DNA of 64,000 nucleotides from Caulobacteraceae bacterium (GCA_003164925.1 PLRV01000076.1:11314-75313); one strand, 5' to 3'; numbered from the stretch's first letter, positions 41,060 through 51,900 are shown. Made by a program: numbers and translations. Notes: a model not told the origin generated them from the letters alone.

Positions 41060-42514
41060 ATGTCAGACGATGACGAAATTATCGAGAAATACGTTTGCTC
41101 GAAATGCATCGGTGACGAGTATCTGAGCCAGCAGGTTGAAGCGGCGGGTGACGAGAATCAGTGCTCGTATTGCGACGAGACTGGGCCGTGCATCACCATC
41201 GGCGAGTTATCGGATAGGTTTGAGGTGGTATTCGAGCAGCACTTTGTCCGCACTGAGACCGAACCGTCGGGCTTCGAATATACCATGAGCAAGGAGTTTG
41301 GCTGGGAGCGGCCAGGCGAACCCACCGCTTTCCGCATTGCGGAAACGGCGCAGGTCGATGAGGTGATCGCCGACGACGTGCAATCCGTTCTCGCGGATCG
41401 CTATGCCGATTTTGATTCGGCCGCAATGGGAGAGGAGACCGAGTACGACTCCGAAGCCCAATACGAAGAATCTCCCGCGAACGATGTGGAGTTCCAGGCG
41501 AACTGGCGGGAGTTCGAGAAGGGCCTGAAATCCAGGGCCAGGTATTTCAGCCATCAGGCCGACGCCACACTCGGCATGGTCTTCGGCGGCCTGTCGTCGC
41601 TGAGCACATGGCAGGGCCACCCCGTCATTCGCGAGATTGGACCGGGCGCCAGTCTCCTCAAGCTCCACCGAACTCGCGTCTTTCAGTCGGACGAAAAGCT
41701 CAAACAAGCCTTGGAGAACCCTGAGCGCTGGATCGGTTCACCCGCTAGTGAGTTCGCTGTCGCCGGCCGAATGAACGCCCGTGGCATTTCGACCTTTTAC
41801 GGTGCCTCGGACAAGGAGACGGCTATCAACGAAGTCAGGCCACCCGTGGGCAGCCGCGCCGTCACCGCTGAATTTGAAATTCTGCGTCCGCTGAAAGTCC
41901 TCGATGTCGAGATACTCAAATCGATCTACATCGCCGGCAGCTTGTTCGATCCTGAATATGCCGGCCATCTGGAGAGGAAGAAATTCCTCGGCAGGCTCGC
42001 CGACCGCATCACCATGCCAATCATGCCGGATGACGAAGCGGTCGATTATCTCGTCACCCAAGCCATGGCCGAGTATCTCGCCGAACGGGTCGAGCCACCG
42101 CTCGACGGAATTCTTTATCGGTCCGCCCAAGGTGGCGAGACGTCGTTCAACGTCGCCTTGTTCAACAAGGCGGCTCGGGTCGAGGCCCGGACGCTCCCTC
42201 CTGGAAGCAAAACGTCGGTAGAACTGTACGAACAGAACGAGGATGGTTGGGAGGAGAACTACACCATATGGGAAGAGGTCCCCGAGGCGACCTCACCTCC
42301 GCCCCCTTCTAGCAGCGGGCCTGATTTCGCAGCCATCCTGGCCGGCAGCTCGTTCAGAGATGACGACGATCGCGAAGTGGCGCTTCGGCTGGACCGCTCA
42401 ACGCTCAGGCTTCAGCACATCAGCGGCGTCACCATCTCCACGTCAGAACGAACCATTTTCCAGCATCAGACCGAACCTTACAGCGCGGTGGACGACGCGG
42501 ATTCCCCCTTCTAA
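41060..42514 (+). CDS. RES-domain protein with N-terminal zinc-finger/HEPN-like region
   Basis: A 484-aa protein. The N-terminus has a four-cysteine zinc-finger pattern (CSKC at 12-15, CSYC near 35). An acidic helical region (about 60-190) follows and matches the HEPN/RES N-terminal architecture. The RES domain (about 225-420) has LHRTRVF, NARGISTFYGASDKETAINE and GILYRSAQGGE, supplying the Arg, Glu and Ser of the family. RES toxins are known to degrade NAD+. No Xre/RES antitoxin gene is adjacent; AbiE lies 144 bp upstream. Start ATG at 41060 is chosen over 40925 because upstream residues are not protein-like. The acidic C-terminal 90 residues are unrecognised. Confidence 0.85.
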   Translation: MSDDDEIIEKYVCSKCIGDEYLSQQVEAAGDENQCSYCDETGPCITIGELSDRFEVVFEQHFVRTETEPSGFEYTMSKEFGWERPGEPTAFRIAETAQVDEVIADDVQSVLADRYADFDSAAMGEETEYDSEAQYEESPANDVEFQANWREFEKGLKSRARYFSHQADATLGMVFGGLSSLSTWQGHPVIREIGPGASLLKLHRTRVFQSDEKLKQALENPERWIGSPASEFAVAGRMNARGISTFYGASDKETAINEVRPPVGSRAVTAEFEILRPLKVLDVEILKSIYIAGSLFDPEYAGHLERKKFLGRLADRITMPIMPDDEAVDYLVTQAMAEYLAERVEPPLDGILYRSAQGGETSFNVALFNKAARVEARTLPPGSKTSVELYEQNEDGWEENYTIWEEVPEATSPPPPSSSGPDFAAILAGSSFRDDDDREVALRLDRSTLRLQHISGVTISTSERTIFQHQTEPYSAVDDADSPF

Positions 42515-42618
42515 GGGGCTCGGATGGGTCCGGCTGGCTCGAAGGCTGGGTGCTGCGCCAATTTCGGCATTGGGCGCTGGTTTGACATTTTGAAGCGACC
42601 GCTGTTGGACCGCGGCAG

Positions 42619-43296
42619 TCATTTCGAACTGGGCGGAGGCGTCAGCGTCACCGTGCAATGCTGAGTTTTGCCGCTCCGCGCCGCTGCGGCGCGGCAGGTG
42701 TCGATGGCCTCGCGGTTGTCGCTGGCAAGCTGGTTATCAGCGACGAAGCGATTCCAGCTTTGGAGATTGGCCGCCCGCATCAACTCGCCGCCGGCCGTCC
42801 AGCGATCCGCGCGCATGACCAGCGCTGCGATCCGTGTGTTCAGTCCGAACGGCAGAACGCCAGCGATCAGCGGCGACAGCACAAGCCCGACCGCGAGGGC
42901 AGCGCCTCCGGTCCAGCACAGCAGCTTGAATTGTCGGTCCTGTGCCCACGCCTGACCGATGATCCCTGACAGCCGCGACCGCTCGCGCTCGGCTTCCTGG
43001 GCGGCCTTGTCGAGCCGCTGCGCCGCCTCGCGGATCAGGTTGGCTCCGGCGTTGGCGATGGCTTGGCCCTGCTGCTCCGGTGTGCGGGTTAGCGCGGGCG
43101 ATTTGAGGATGGTCTCAAGCTGTTCGCCCACCTCGTCCAGACCTTTGCCGATAACGGCTAGGTCCTGGCTGTAATCGGGCGACCGGCTCTCGCGCATGGC
43201 TGCGGGCAGGGCTTCGATGGCGCGCCGAAGCACCGACACCTCGGCCCGCAAATCCTCGAACGCCTGGGCGGGATCGCCCGTATGCTCATCCGCCAT
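42619..43296 (-). CDS. DUF6118-type membrane protein of mobilizable elements
   Basis: A 225-aa protein with a long N-terminal coiled coil (about residues 10-125, FEDLRAEVSVLRRAIEALPA...). One or two hydrophobic segments follow at about 135-165 (LLCWTGGAALAVGLVLSPLI), then a C-terminal domain with two cysteines. Proteins of this form are usually encoded next to traA in alphaproteobacterial elements. It begins 16 bp after the relaxase stop, so it is probably cotranscribed with traA. Function unknown; a role at the membrane during mobilization is inference. Confidence 0.8.
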   Translation of the reverse strand: MADEHTGDPAQAFEDLRAEVSVLRRAIEALPAAMRESRSPDYSQDLAVIGKGLDEVGEQLETILKSPALTRTPEQQGQAIANAGANLIREAAQRLDKAAQEAERERSRLSGIIGQAWAQDRQFKLLCWTGGAALAVGLVLSPLIAGVLPFGLNTRIAALVMRADRWTAGGELMRAANLQSWNRFVADNQLASDNREAIDTCRAAAARSGKTQHCTVTLTPPPSSK

Positions 43297-43311
43297 CCTT
43301 ACCTCCGGCCA

Positions 43312-46300
43312 CTATCGCGAAAGCCCCCGGTCCCGCCCCATCCCGATCTCCATGGTCGCCCGCTGCACGGTCGGCGCCGCGATCACCCGCGCCAGCGTTG
43401 ATCCGGGTCCGACGCCCAAGGCCGGCGCGCGTGAACGCACCAATGACTCAAGCTGCGGATCGCGCTTGAGCGTCCCGGCGATAGTCTTCATGCGGCCTTC
43501 CAGGCTCCTGCGCGCCTCGCCATGCCGCCAGCCGTCCAGCCGGTCGTGCTGCGCCTCCAGCCGCGTCCACTCCTTCACCAGCCGGTCGGCCTTGAGCGCC
43601 GGATTGCGCCGCACCCGGTCCTCATGGCGGATGGCCCCGGCCAGCTCGGCGCCGCGCGCCGCGCCGCGAAGATCCCGCAGGGCGCGGAAGGTCGCCGGCT
43701 CATGGCGCAGGGCGCTATGAAGGTCACGCGTCGCGCCGGGCCGCACCCCATCCAATGCCGCCCCAGCTTCCCGCAGTTCGCGCTTCTGGAATTCGAGCAC
43801 CGGCAGCTTTTGGGCGCGCATACGCTCGGCGTCGTCCAGGGCGCGCGCGTAGCGCTCCACCGCGGGCTCCAGGGGACGCTCCGGCAAGGTTGCGGCCCGC
43901 GTCGGCCGGGAGGGTGACAGTCCTTCGACACGACCGATCTCCGACGCCTTGGCGCGCCGGTTCAGGGTGATCCCGTCGAACATCCCACGCTTGCGCGCCG
44001 GCCCGACCTCTGGAGCGTCGGCGCGAGCCCGCGCCGCCCGCTGCCTCTCTTCGGGTACGACGATCGGCTGCTCGATGCCGCGCCGTTGGGCGTAATCCAG
44101 CGTGGTTTCCTTGAGCCCGGCGCGAGAGAGGCGCGCGGATAAGGCGGCCACGTCCTTGAATTCCTCGCGGCCGGCATAGAGCGCCACTTCGTCCCGATGG
44201 CGGGTCATGCTGACGTAGGTCAGATGTCGGTCCATCGTGCCCGACGCCAGCACATAGGTCCGGTCCACCGTCGCCCCTTGGGCCTTGTGAATGGTGGTGG
44301 CGTAGCCTTGATCGACGGCGGCATAATCTTCCATCGACACGGACACGCGGCGGCCCTGGCCGGGGCCGTTGGCGTTGTCCAGCCGCACCTCCAGCCGGCC
44401 GGGCTCGGCCCGTTCCACCGTGCCCAGCATCCCGTTCTTCACGCCGAGGTCGCGGTTGTTCTCGCGGAACAGCAGCCGGTCGCCGGCCGCGAACGCCCGC
44501 TCGCCTTCCGTCGTCTGGTAGAGATGCTCGTCCCGGAGTTCGCCTCGGCCTTGGCGCACGGTGCGGATCGCGTCGTTCAAATCCGCCACGTCGGCCCGGC
44601 GATGCGCCAGCACCAGCCGCGAGCCGTCCGGCCGCGCATCCATGTCGCCGATCACGTCGCCCACGATGGCGTTTCGGGCCGCGCCGATATCGTCCTCGAA
44701 GCGGATCGCGCCGCGCTCGGCGTAGGCCCTTAAACCTTCGGCCGTGCGATGGCGCGCGAAGTCCACAGACGCCTCTCGCTGCCAGCTTTCGCGCTGCCGG
44801 CGGATTTCGCCCAACTCCACGAAGCCGGCGCGCTCGGCCACAGCGCGGAACGCCGCGCCCGGACCGATCGGCTGGAGCTGCTCGGGGTCGCCTACCAGCA
44901 CTACCTTGGCGCCGGCGCGGTCAGCCTCCGCCAGCACGCGCGAGAGTTGGCGGCTTCCCACCATCCCGGCCTCGTCGATCACCAGCACGCTCCGCGCGCT
45001 AAGCGCGTCGCGCCCGCGCTCCCAACTGCGCTCGAAGCTCGCCAGCGTCCGGCTGCGGATGCCGGAGGATTCTTCCAATCCCTCGGCCGCCTTGCCGGCC
45101 AGCGCTGCGCCCATCACCTCGTAGCCTTCGGCCTCCCACGCCTGACGCGCCGCGCCGAGCATGGTGCTCTTGCCGGCGCCGGCGATGCCGACCACGGCCT
45201 CGATGCGTTCGGGACCGGTGATGTGGCGAACCGCCTGGCGCTGCTCCTCTGCCAGGAACGGCCGATCGGCGATGGCTTGCTCGACCTTGCCCCGGCTCAC
45301 GCCGTATGTTCGGCTTTCCGCCATCCGGTCGGCGCTGTCGGCCATCTGTCGCTCGACGGCGATCATCTCCTTGGTGGAGTAGCGGGCCTGCTCCAAAGTC
45401 CGGCCGAATTCGTCCCTTTGCTCGGGCCGCAGCTCCACCAGCGCGGGAGACGCCATCGCCTTGGCGAAGGCTGCTTGGAAGGCGTCAGGATCATCGATGT
45501 AGCGGTGCAGCGTTCGCGCCACGTCGGTGCGGTCGAACACGCTCTTCTCGTTGGTGACGAGGGTCAGGGCTTGTTCCGGCTTTTCGCGGATCAACTTGGC
45601 GTTTCGCCGCGCCTGGTCCTCGTCCTGACGGGCGCGCACCACGGACTTTCCGCGCCGGTCCATCTGGGTGGCGTGAACGCCCATGTGCTGGGTGGGCTCA
45701 ATCTCCAGGCCGCAATCGCGATGCGAGCGGTGGTCGATGCGGATGTCGTGGCCGGCGAGCGCCAGGTGCCGATTGGCCCGGCCTTCCCAATCCATACGGA
45801 TGTCGCGGAGTTGGTCGTGCGAGGTCGGCAAGCCCAGGGCGGCGAGCTTCTTGTTCTCCAGCTCCAGGTCGGACTTCGCGCCAAGGCCCTCATGCTCGAC
45901 CTTTCGCGTGGTCAGCATGATGTGGGCGTGGTGGTTCCTCACATCGGTGTCGCCATGCGGACTGTGGATCGCGAAATCCACCGCCACGCCGTAGCGGTCG
46001 GCGAGCCCCTGGGCGAACTCCCGTGTCAGCTCCAGGCGTTGGTCGGCGGTCAGCTCGTGCGGCAGCGCGACCTCGATCTCCCGCGCCACCCGCGCGTCCT
46101 TGCGCTTTTCCGCCGCCTCCGCCGCATTCCACAACGTCGAGCGGTCCTGCGCCCACTCGGCGTCCACGCCCTCGGGCAAGACGATCTCGCTGTGCTCCAC
46201 GCCCCGCCGGTGGGTGAAGTCGTGGGTCAGGCCATCGCGTTCGTTGGTCAGCTTCTGCGAGGCGCGATAGGCGGCGGCGGCCACGGCGCTGCGTCCGCCG

Positions 46301-46341
46301 CTACGGCTGATTGGCTTGGTCGCCAGATGATAGATCGCCAT
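43312..46341 (-). CDS. traA: Ti-type conjugative relaxase TraA (MobQ relaxase-helicase)
   Basis: A 1009-aa bifunctional protein. The N-terminal MobA/MobL relaxase (about residues 1-220) starts MAIYHLATKPISRSGGRSA, has the catalytic Tyr region AAAYRASQ, and the metal site NHHAHIMLTTR. A RecD/TraI-like helicase follows, with Walker A GIAGAGKSTML, motif II VLVIDEAGMVG, motif III VVLVGDPEQLQPIGP and late motifs ATTIHKAQGATVD and YVSMTRHRDEV. The C-terminal third is Arg-rich and helical. It should nick oriT, stay bound to the 5' end and unwind the strand. ATG at 46341 is preferred over an upstream GTG. It is divergent from traD/traG across the oriT. Confidence 0.97.
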   Translation of the reverse strand: MAIYHLATKPISRSGGRSAVAAAAYRASQKLTNERDGLTHDFTHRRGVEHSEIVLPEGVDAEWAQDRSTLWNAAEAAEKRKDARVAREIEVALPHELTADQRLELTREFAQGLADRYGVAVDFAIHSPHGDTDVRNHHAHIMLTTRKVEHEGLGAKSDLELENKKLAALGLPTSHDQLRDIRMDWEGRANRHLALAGHDIRIDHRSHRDCGLEIEPTQHMGVHATQMDRRGKSVVRARQDEDQARRNAKLIREKPEQALTLVTNEKSVFDRTDVARTLHRYIDDPDAFQAAFAKAMASPALVELRPEQRDEFGRTLEQARYSTKEMIAVERQMADSADRMAESRTYGVSRGKVEQAIADRPFLAEEQRQAVRHITGPERIEAVVGIAGAGKSTMLGAARQAWEAEGYEVMGAALAGKAAEGLEESSGIRSRTLASFERSWERGRDALSARSVLVIDEAGMVGSRQLSRVLAEADRAGAKVVLVGDPEQLQPIGPGAAFRAVAERAGFVELGEIRRQRESWQREASVDFARHRTAEGLRAYAERGAIRFEDDIGAARNAIVGDVIGDMDARPDGSRLVLAHRRADVADLNDAIRTVRQGRGELRDEHLYQTTEGERAFAAGDRLLFRENNRDLGVKNGMLGTVERAEPGRLEVRLDNANGPGQGRRVSVSMEDYAAVDQGYATTIHKAQGATVDRTYVLASGTMDRHLTYVSMTRHRDEVALYAGREEFKDVAALSARLSRAGLKETTLDYAQRRGIEQPIVVPEERQRAARARADAPEVGPARKRGMFDGITLNRRAKASEIGRVEGLSPSRPTRAATLPERPLEPAVERYARALDDAERMRAQKLPVLEFQKRELREAGAALDGVRPGATRDLHSALRHEPATFRALRDLRGAARGAELAGAIRHEDRVRRNPALKADRLVKEWTRLEAQHDRLDGWRHGEARRSLEGRMKTIAGTLKRDPQLESLVRSRAPALGVGPGSTLARVIAAPTVQRATMEIGMGRDRGLSR

Positions 46342-46445
46342 CACGCACACTCAGGTCGCGCCGCGCACAGCGGCGATCCTGGCGGGCCAAGGGTGCGCAA
46401 GCCCCATACGGCCGTCGGTCCGTCGATCTGACGCTATCAAGCACT

Positions 46446-46475
46446 GAGTTGCGCAGCAACTCGTAAGTGCGCCCT
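46446..46475 (+). other. Origin of transfer (oriT) with nic core
   Basis: GAGTTGC (46446-46452) and GCAACTC (46456-46462) form a perfect hairpin with a 3-nt loop. It is followed directly by GTAAGTGCGCCCT (46463-46475), the nic core of RSF1010 and Ti-type MobQ origins; the nick is expected between 46471 and 46472. The site lies in the traA-traD divergent gap, as in Ti plasmids. The rest of 46342-46730 holds no gene I can support. Confidence 0.88.
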
Positions 46476-46730
46476 TCACTTATCTTCGCTTTGCTCAGAA
46501 CGCTCGGTGTGGCTCGCTTGTGAGCAAGCTTAGCTGTGAAGACAAATGCAGTTCAGCGGAACGCGGGCATCTGCCTTTCGAATCGGAACGCTGTTGCGAC
46601 CGGAGCATGGCGATGCTCTCGGCCTACTGCAACGTCTCTGTGAACACCTTGGCATTTCAGGAAATGACGTGACGAGGTTTTTGCCAGACGCTATCTTGAC
46701 GTCCACGGGGCGCGCACATCGGAGGATGCG

Positions 46731-47048
46731 ATGGCGAAGCGTTCGATCGCTGAGCGGCTGGCCCAACTGGAAGCCCAGCGCAAATCCCTTCAGACTAAGC
46801 TCGGTAAGCAGGAACGGGCCAGGGATACCCGGCGCAAGGTGCTGCTCGGCGCATTCCTCCTGCACCGGCTGGAGAAGGGCCAGGACGCCTTCTCCAAAGA
46901 GCAACTGCCGGACTGGCTGCGGCGCGAACTGCCCGGCTTCCTCACCCGCGACGATGATGCGGCGCTGTTCGGCGATCTGCTTGGTGAACAGGCCGTCAAG
47001 GCGCCGGCGTCCGATAAGGCTCAGGCGGCGGCCTCCCAACATCCCTGA
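46731..47048 (+). CDS. traD: Conjugal transfer protein TraD
   Basis: A 105-aa basic accessory protein. An N-terminal coiled coil (SIAERLAQLEAQRKSLQTKLG) precedes the compact TraD segment (DTRRKVLLGAFLLHRLEKGQ...LPDWLRRELPGFLTRDDD). It is encoded downstream of the oriT and 50 bp before traG, the usual traC/D/G order, although no traC is recognisable. Expected to act in relaxosome assembly or coupling-protein docking. Confidence 0.88.
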   Translation: MAKRSIAERLAQLEAQRKSLQTKLGKQERARDTRRKVLLGAFLLHRLEKGQDAFSKEQLPDWLRRELPGFLTRDDDAALFGDLLGEQAVKAPASDKAQAAASQHP

Positions 47049-47098
47049 GCGCGGCGCGCCCCGCACGCGCGCCCTATTGAGTGTGAGACGGAGTGAGG

Positions 47099-48694
47099 AT
47101 GGTCCGGCGCGTCATCTTGCTGATCGTCTACCTGGTCGCCGGTTACGTGCTTGGCAACCTCGTCGCGCATCTGGTCCTGATCCCGGTCGCGGCGATCAAG
47201 CACCTGAGCGCCGGCTTCGTGACCAGCCTGGCGGTCGCGGGCGGGCTGCTTGGCGCCCTGATCGGATTCGGCAAATGGCGAGCCCGCGCCGCGCCGGCCG
47301 ATAGCTGGGGCGTGCATGGGTCCGCCCATTGGGCCAGCGAGCGCGAGGTTCGCGCCTCGCTCGGCGGCGCTGACGGCCTGATCGTCGGCCGCGAAAATCG
47401 CAAGGGCGGCCAGCTCCTGCGCTACAGCGGCGAGCAACATCTGATCACCATCGCGCCCACTCGCTCCGGCAAGGGCGTGGGCGCCATCATCCCCAATCTG
47501 CTGACCGCGAACCGCTCGATCCTCTGCATCGATCCCAAGGGCGAGAACGCCCGCGTCGCCGTGCAGGCCCGCCTCAAGCTGGGTCCCGTGGACGTGCTCG
47601 ACCCGTTCGGGGTTTCCGGCGTGGCGTCCGCCGCCTTCAACCCCCTGGATGGTTTGGACGAGGACAACCCGGAACTGGCCGAAGACGCCGCGCTCTTGGC
47701 CGACGCCCTGGTCTACGATCCGCCCGGCCAGATCGGCGAGGCGCACTGGAATGAGGAAGCCAAGGCGCTCATCGCGGGGGTGATCCTCTATGTGGTCTGT
47801 CATGAGAATCCGCAGGGCCGCAATCTCATCACCGTGCGCGAACTCCTGACCGCCGCGCCCGACACGTTCACGGCCATGCTGGCGATCATGCAGAAATCGA
47901 CCTGCGCCGGCGGCCTCGTCGCGCGGGCCGCCAACCGCCATCTCAGCAAGACCGGGCGTGAAGCGGCGGGTGTGCTGTCCTCCGCCCAGCGCCATACCCA
48001 TTTTCTCGACAGCCGGCGGATGGCGGCCGTTCTGGATCATTCCGATTTTCGGTTCGAGGATCTCAAGGCCGGAACCTGCACGGTGTTCTTGGTGCTGCCG
48101 CCCGATCGGCTGAACACCCATGCGCGCTGGTTGCGCCTGCTGGTCGCTCAGGCCATCGGCGCGCTGGCCCGGTCCATAGTGCGTCCGGCGGCGCCGGTCT
48201 TGCTGCTTCTCGACGAGTTCGCGGCTCTCGGCCGCCTGGAGCCTTTGGAGCAGGCATTCGGCTTGATGGCGGGTTACGGCCTGCAACTGTGGCCCATCCT
48301 TCAGGACTTGCACCAGCTATCAGGGGTCTATGGCGAGCGGGCCGGCACATTTCTGTCGAACGCGGGCCTGATCCAGGTCTTCAACGTCGGCGATGTGGAC
48401 ACCGCCAGTTGGGTGTCGCGCTCCATCGGCTCGATGACCATGGCCTATCAGACCGCCGGGTCCAGTGTGTCGAAAGGACCGGGGCCGCTGCTGTTCCAGC
48501 AAACCACGACCAGCACCTCCACCGCGGCCCATTTGACCAAGCGCGAACTCCTGACCGCCGATGAGGTCATGCGGCTGCATTTCAGCTTGGAAATCCTGCT
48601 GCGTCAGGGGCAGGCGCCTGTCGTCGCCCAAAAGGTGCGGTACTTCGCCGACCCCGAGTTTGCGGGCCTCTTTCATTCCGCACCTCGACCGTGA
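47099..48694 (+). CDS. traG: Type IV coupling protein TraG/VirD4
   Basis: Membrane-anchored hexameric ATPase that links the relaxosome to a type IV secretion channel. The 532-aa product has two N-terminal TM segments (LLIVYLVAGYVLGNLVAHLV and VTSLAVAGGLLGALIGFG). Walker A is APTRSGKGVGAI near residue 122 and Walker B VLLLLDEFAALG near residue 370. The length is shorter than the 600-700 aa of many homologs, and the C-terminal extension is brief. The ATG at 47099 with GGAG 8 bases upstream is preferred to the GTG at 47093. With no mating-pore genes nearby, it must work with a helper system. Confidence 0.94.
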   Translation: MVRRVILLIVYLVAGYVLGNLVAHLVLIPVAAIKHLSAGFVTSLAVAGGLLGALIGFGKWRARAAPADSWGVHGSAHWASEREVRASLGGADGLIVGRENRKGGQLLRYSGEQHLITIAPTRSGKGVGAIIPNLLTANRSILCIDPKGENARVAVQARLKLGPVDVLDPFGVSGVASAAFNPLDGLDEDNPELAEDAALLADALVYDPPGQIGEAHWNEEAKALIAGVILYVVCHENPQGRNLITVRELLTAAPDTFTAMLAIMQKSTCAGGLVARAANRHLSKTGREAAGVLSSAQRHTHFLDSRRMAAVLDHSDFRFEDLKAGTCTVFLVLPPDRLNTHARWLRLLVAQAIGALARSIVRPAAPVLLLLDEFAALGRLEPLEQAFGLMAGYGLQLWPILQDLHQLSGVYGERAGTFLSNAGLIQVFNVGDVDTASWVSRSIGSMTMAYQTAGSSVSKGPGPLLFQQTTTSTSTAAHLTKRELLTADEVMRLHFSLEILLRQGQAPVVAQKVRYFADPEFAGLFHSAPRP

Positions 48695-48929
48695 GTCCAT
48701 GTCGCATATCCTGGCCACGCCACGCCACGACCGATTCTGACGCAATAGCTTCGCTACTATACGGATCGAGAATTGGTGGGTCTGTTCGAGCCCACCTGAT
48801 CCGCGATTGATGGGCGACGGGGACGGCCAAAATGGGACGCCAGGACCGAGTAGTGTTTGGGATGATCACCGCACATCCTGCGGCTGAAACGGTGAGTTTG
48901 GACGATCGTGTCCAGGGAAGGATGCGGCA

Positions 48930-51900
48930 GTGAACCCGCTGGACACGCCAGAGGATCAGCTTGACAGTGAAGCGCGGCATTTGCGCAATGGTCGGTTGGC
49001 GGTTTCGATGGGCGGAGATGGGGTAGACCTCCCAAACGAACCGGGGCGGGAACGCGGGTTACTGGAGGCCGCGCTCGCGCAGCTCAGATTAAAGTTGCTC
49101 GACCTGACCGGGCGAAACCGTCTCCTCAACTTCAAACATACCGCTGGTAGATCGCTCCAATTCGTCGAGGGTGCGCCTATCGCGCTCTATGAACGACTGG
49201 TTGAAGGCAACAACCGGCCCACGGCGGCAATCCAAGGGTTGCCTGAGCCGGAACGTCGGGAGTGGGCGGAGCGCAATGGCCGCCTCGCAAGACCCGATCC
49301 CCGTGAATGGGCTCAGCGAAACGGCGTCCCGACCGGATATGATCTGCCGGAAGGAACAGACCAACCATCCAACTACGTCCGCGCATTGTTCTACCAGGAC
49401 GATCTCGCGAAACATTGCCGAAAACTTGAACGAGAAGCGACTCTGGCGATCGAAGAAACAGGCTCTAACATGCTGTTTCTGGTCCTGGGATTTCTTGAAT
49501 ACCCCGACCAAAGAGATAGTGACCGATTATTTAGCGCGCCGCTTGTCAGCGTTCCAGTGTCGTTATCTCGCAAGGATGTTTCTGGAAAACAAACATTCTA
49601 CATTCAATACACGGGAGAAGATATATCTGACAACATTTCTCTCAGGGAAAAGCTGAAAAATGACTATGGAATTCTGATTCCAGCACTTTTTGATGAGGAT
49701 CGCGCGAGCGATGAACCAGTCAACGTAGCTGCGTATTTCACTGAACTAAGAAAGATCATCAACGACCATCCGAGGTTTGCTCTAAAGAACCGAGCATCGT
49801 TGGCGCTTCTTAGCTTCACGAACATGCTCCTGGTCAGGGACCTAGACCCGAAGAAGTGGCCGGAGAAGAACGGGGTTCACGCGCTGCTCGATCATGCCAT
49901 CGTCCGACAAATATTCGAGGGGCAGTCCGACGGTGGCGGTAGCTATGGGGACGCCGCAGACCATCCCGTCGAGGACGATCCCGGAGCAAAAATTCAGCTT
50001 GTTTATGATGCGGACAGTTCGCAGCACAGTGCTTTGGTGGACGTGCTCTTTGGCGGGAAGAATATTGTGATTGAAGGGCCTCCCGGCACGGGAAAGTCCC
50101 AGACAATTACCAACCTCATCGCTGCGTCCATTGCTGAAGGAAAGCGGGTTCTCTTCATTGCTGAAAAGCTGGCCGCTCTGGACGTTGTGCGCACCCGGCT
50201 TTCTTCTGCCGGCCTATCGGCGTTCGTACTAGAACTCCACAGCAACAAGACAAGCAAAAAGAAAGTTCTGGAAGAGCTAAATAATAGGATTGATTTCAGG
50301 ACGAATTTGCCAACAGACCTCCCGCTGAAATTGCAACGACTGGAGGAGTCAAGGCGGGAGTTGAAGCGCTACTCCGATTTGGCCAACTCCGTCGTCTACA
50401 ATCGACTTGGTCTTACGCTCCATGAACTAATGTGGAGGGCGGAACGACATCGCTCGCGGATCACCATAGGTGAGGCGACGTTGTTTAATCTCTCAATATC
50501 GGATGCTTGCGACCTTTCCGCGTTTGAGCTGGCCCGTCGCATGGACGCGCTGGAGCATCTTGGCGCCCAATTCAATGCCATTGGTGGGTTCGGTAAGGAA
50601 AAGCCATTTTGGGGGTTTGAGCCCGAGACGATTGTGCCGGGCGACGAGAATAGGTTGGAGGAGCTACTGCTGAATGGCAGGGAATGGGCAGACACTTTTG
50701 CGACGGACGGCGGGACGTTCGTTGCATCGATCGGCGGGGGACCCGCCGGTCTGAGCCTGGACGAGGGTCGCAAGCAACTAGCGACGTTGGCCGAACTGCG
50801 CGCAGGGCACACCGGACGGGACCCGGTACACCTGCTAGCGCGATTGTTTGCGAGCGACGGCACAGGCGTCCGGTCGAAGCGGTTGGTAGATGATCTGGAC
50901 AATCACCTGTCGAGGTTTCAGGCACTAGAGCCGGCCGCGACGCGCGGTGTTCGTGCTGAAGATCAGGTCAGTGCAGAGCGATTGGCCGCGCTGAGAGAGT
51001 TGTCGCGTGCCGCGTCCACGCTCGGGATTCCGCTGAGCACCAGCGCGGAACTCGCTGAGCGACACGCAATATTGAGAAGCGCGGTCGAACCGCTTGGCGC
51101 GAGCGCCGAAGTCATTGGCAAATTCTGTGATCGGCGGAAAATCCCCTTCGACGGATCGTTAGCCAAACTGGTCAAACTGACGGAATTGGCGAGAGTGGTG
51201 GCGGCGGCGCCGGAGTCTGCGCTGGCGGTGCAATGTGCGGGGTTAGCGCGTGACAGTGCTGTCGCGGACATTAATCGGCTGCGGGATTTACAGTCAGAGT
51301 GGGACATCTTGTGCTTTCAAACAGCGCAAGTGCTTTACATTGACATACCACCAGCTGATCAGCGTCTCGAAGACGCGATTACGACCCTTCGCCAAGGTAC
51401 GGCCTGGTATCGGGTGTTTGACGGTAAGTGGCGCTCTGCGATCGCGCTCCATAAGAGTCTTCAACGGTCCAAGCAAAAGGTCTCCGCTGAGGAGCGTCTT
51501 CAACAGCTAGAGAGGGTGCGTTCGCTCAAGCAATTACGTGGTCGGCTCGATGGGGACACGGCTTGGCAAGCCTGTTTGGGAATTTCTCCCCCGACTGAAT
51601 TATTCCCGCTCGACGAGTATTTGGCCGTCGCGCAGTGGAATAGGGATTTTCTTGCTGCCCTCGAAGATATGACGGTCACCGATATCTCGGTGGCCGAGCT
51701 GACACCTGAGACAGCGCGGGCACTGCGCAGGGAATTCGCGGAACTCGGTGAGGCGATCAGCACAATAACCGCGTCGTTGGGCGTGATGCGTGACGCCTTG
51801 CCAGGCCTCGTTGGTCTGGCGGGCGGGAAAAGCGTCCAGAGCGTGCGCGAAGCTGTGATCGGCTTCACCGACAAGCTCGACGCCGAACTGCCCTGGCTTG

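Noticed and set aside
46546..47304. A 252-codon plus frame overlapping traD and the traG 5' end
   Set aside because: Most of it is a shadow of traD and traG. The first 60 codons look more protein-like but have no recognised family and lie in the oriT region.
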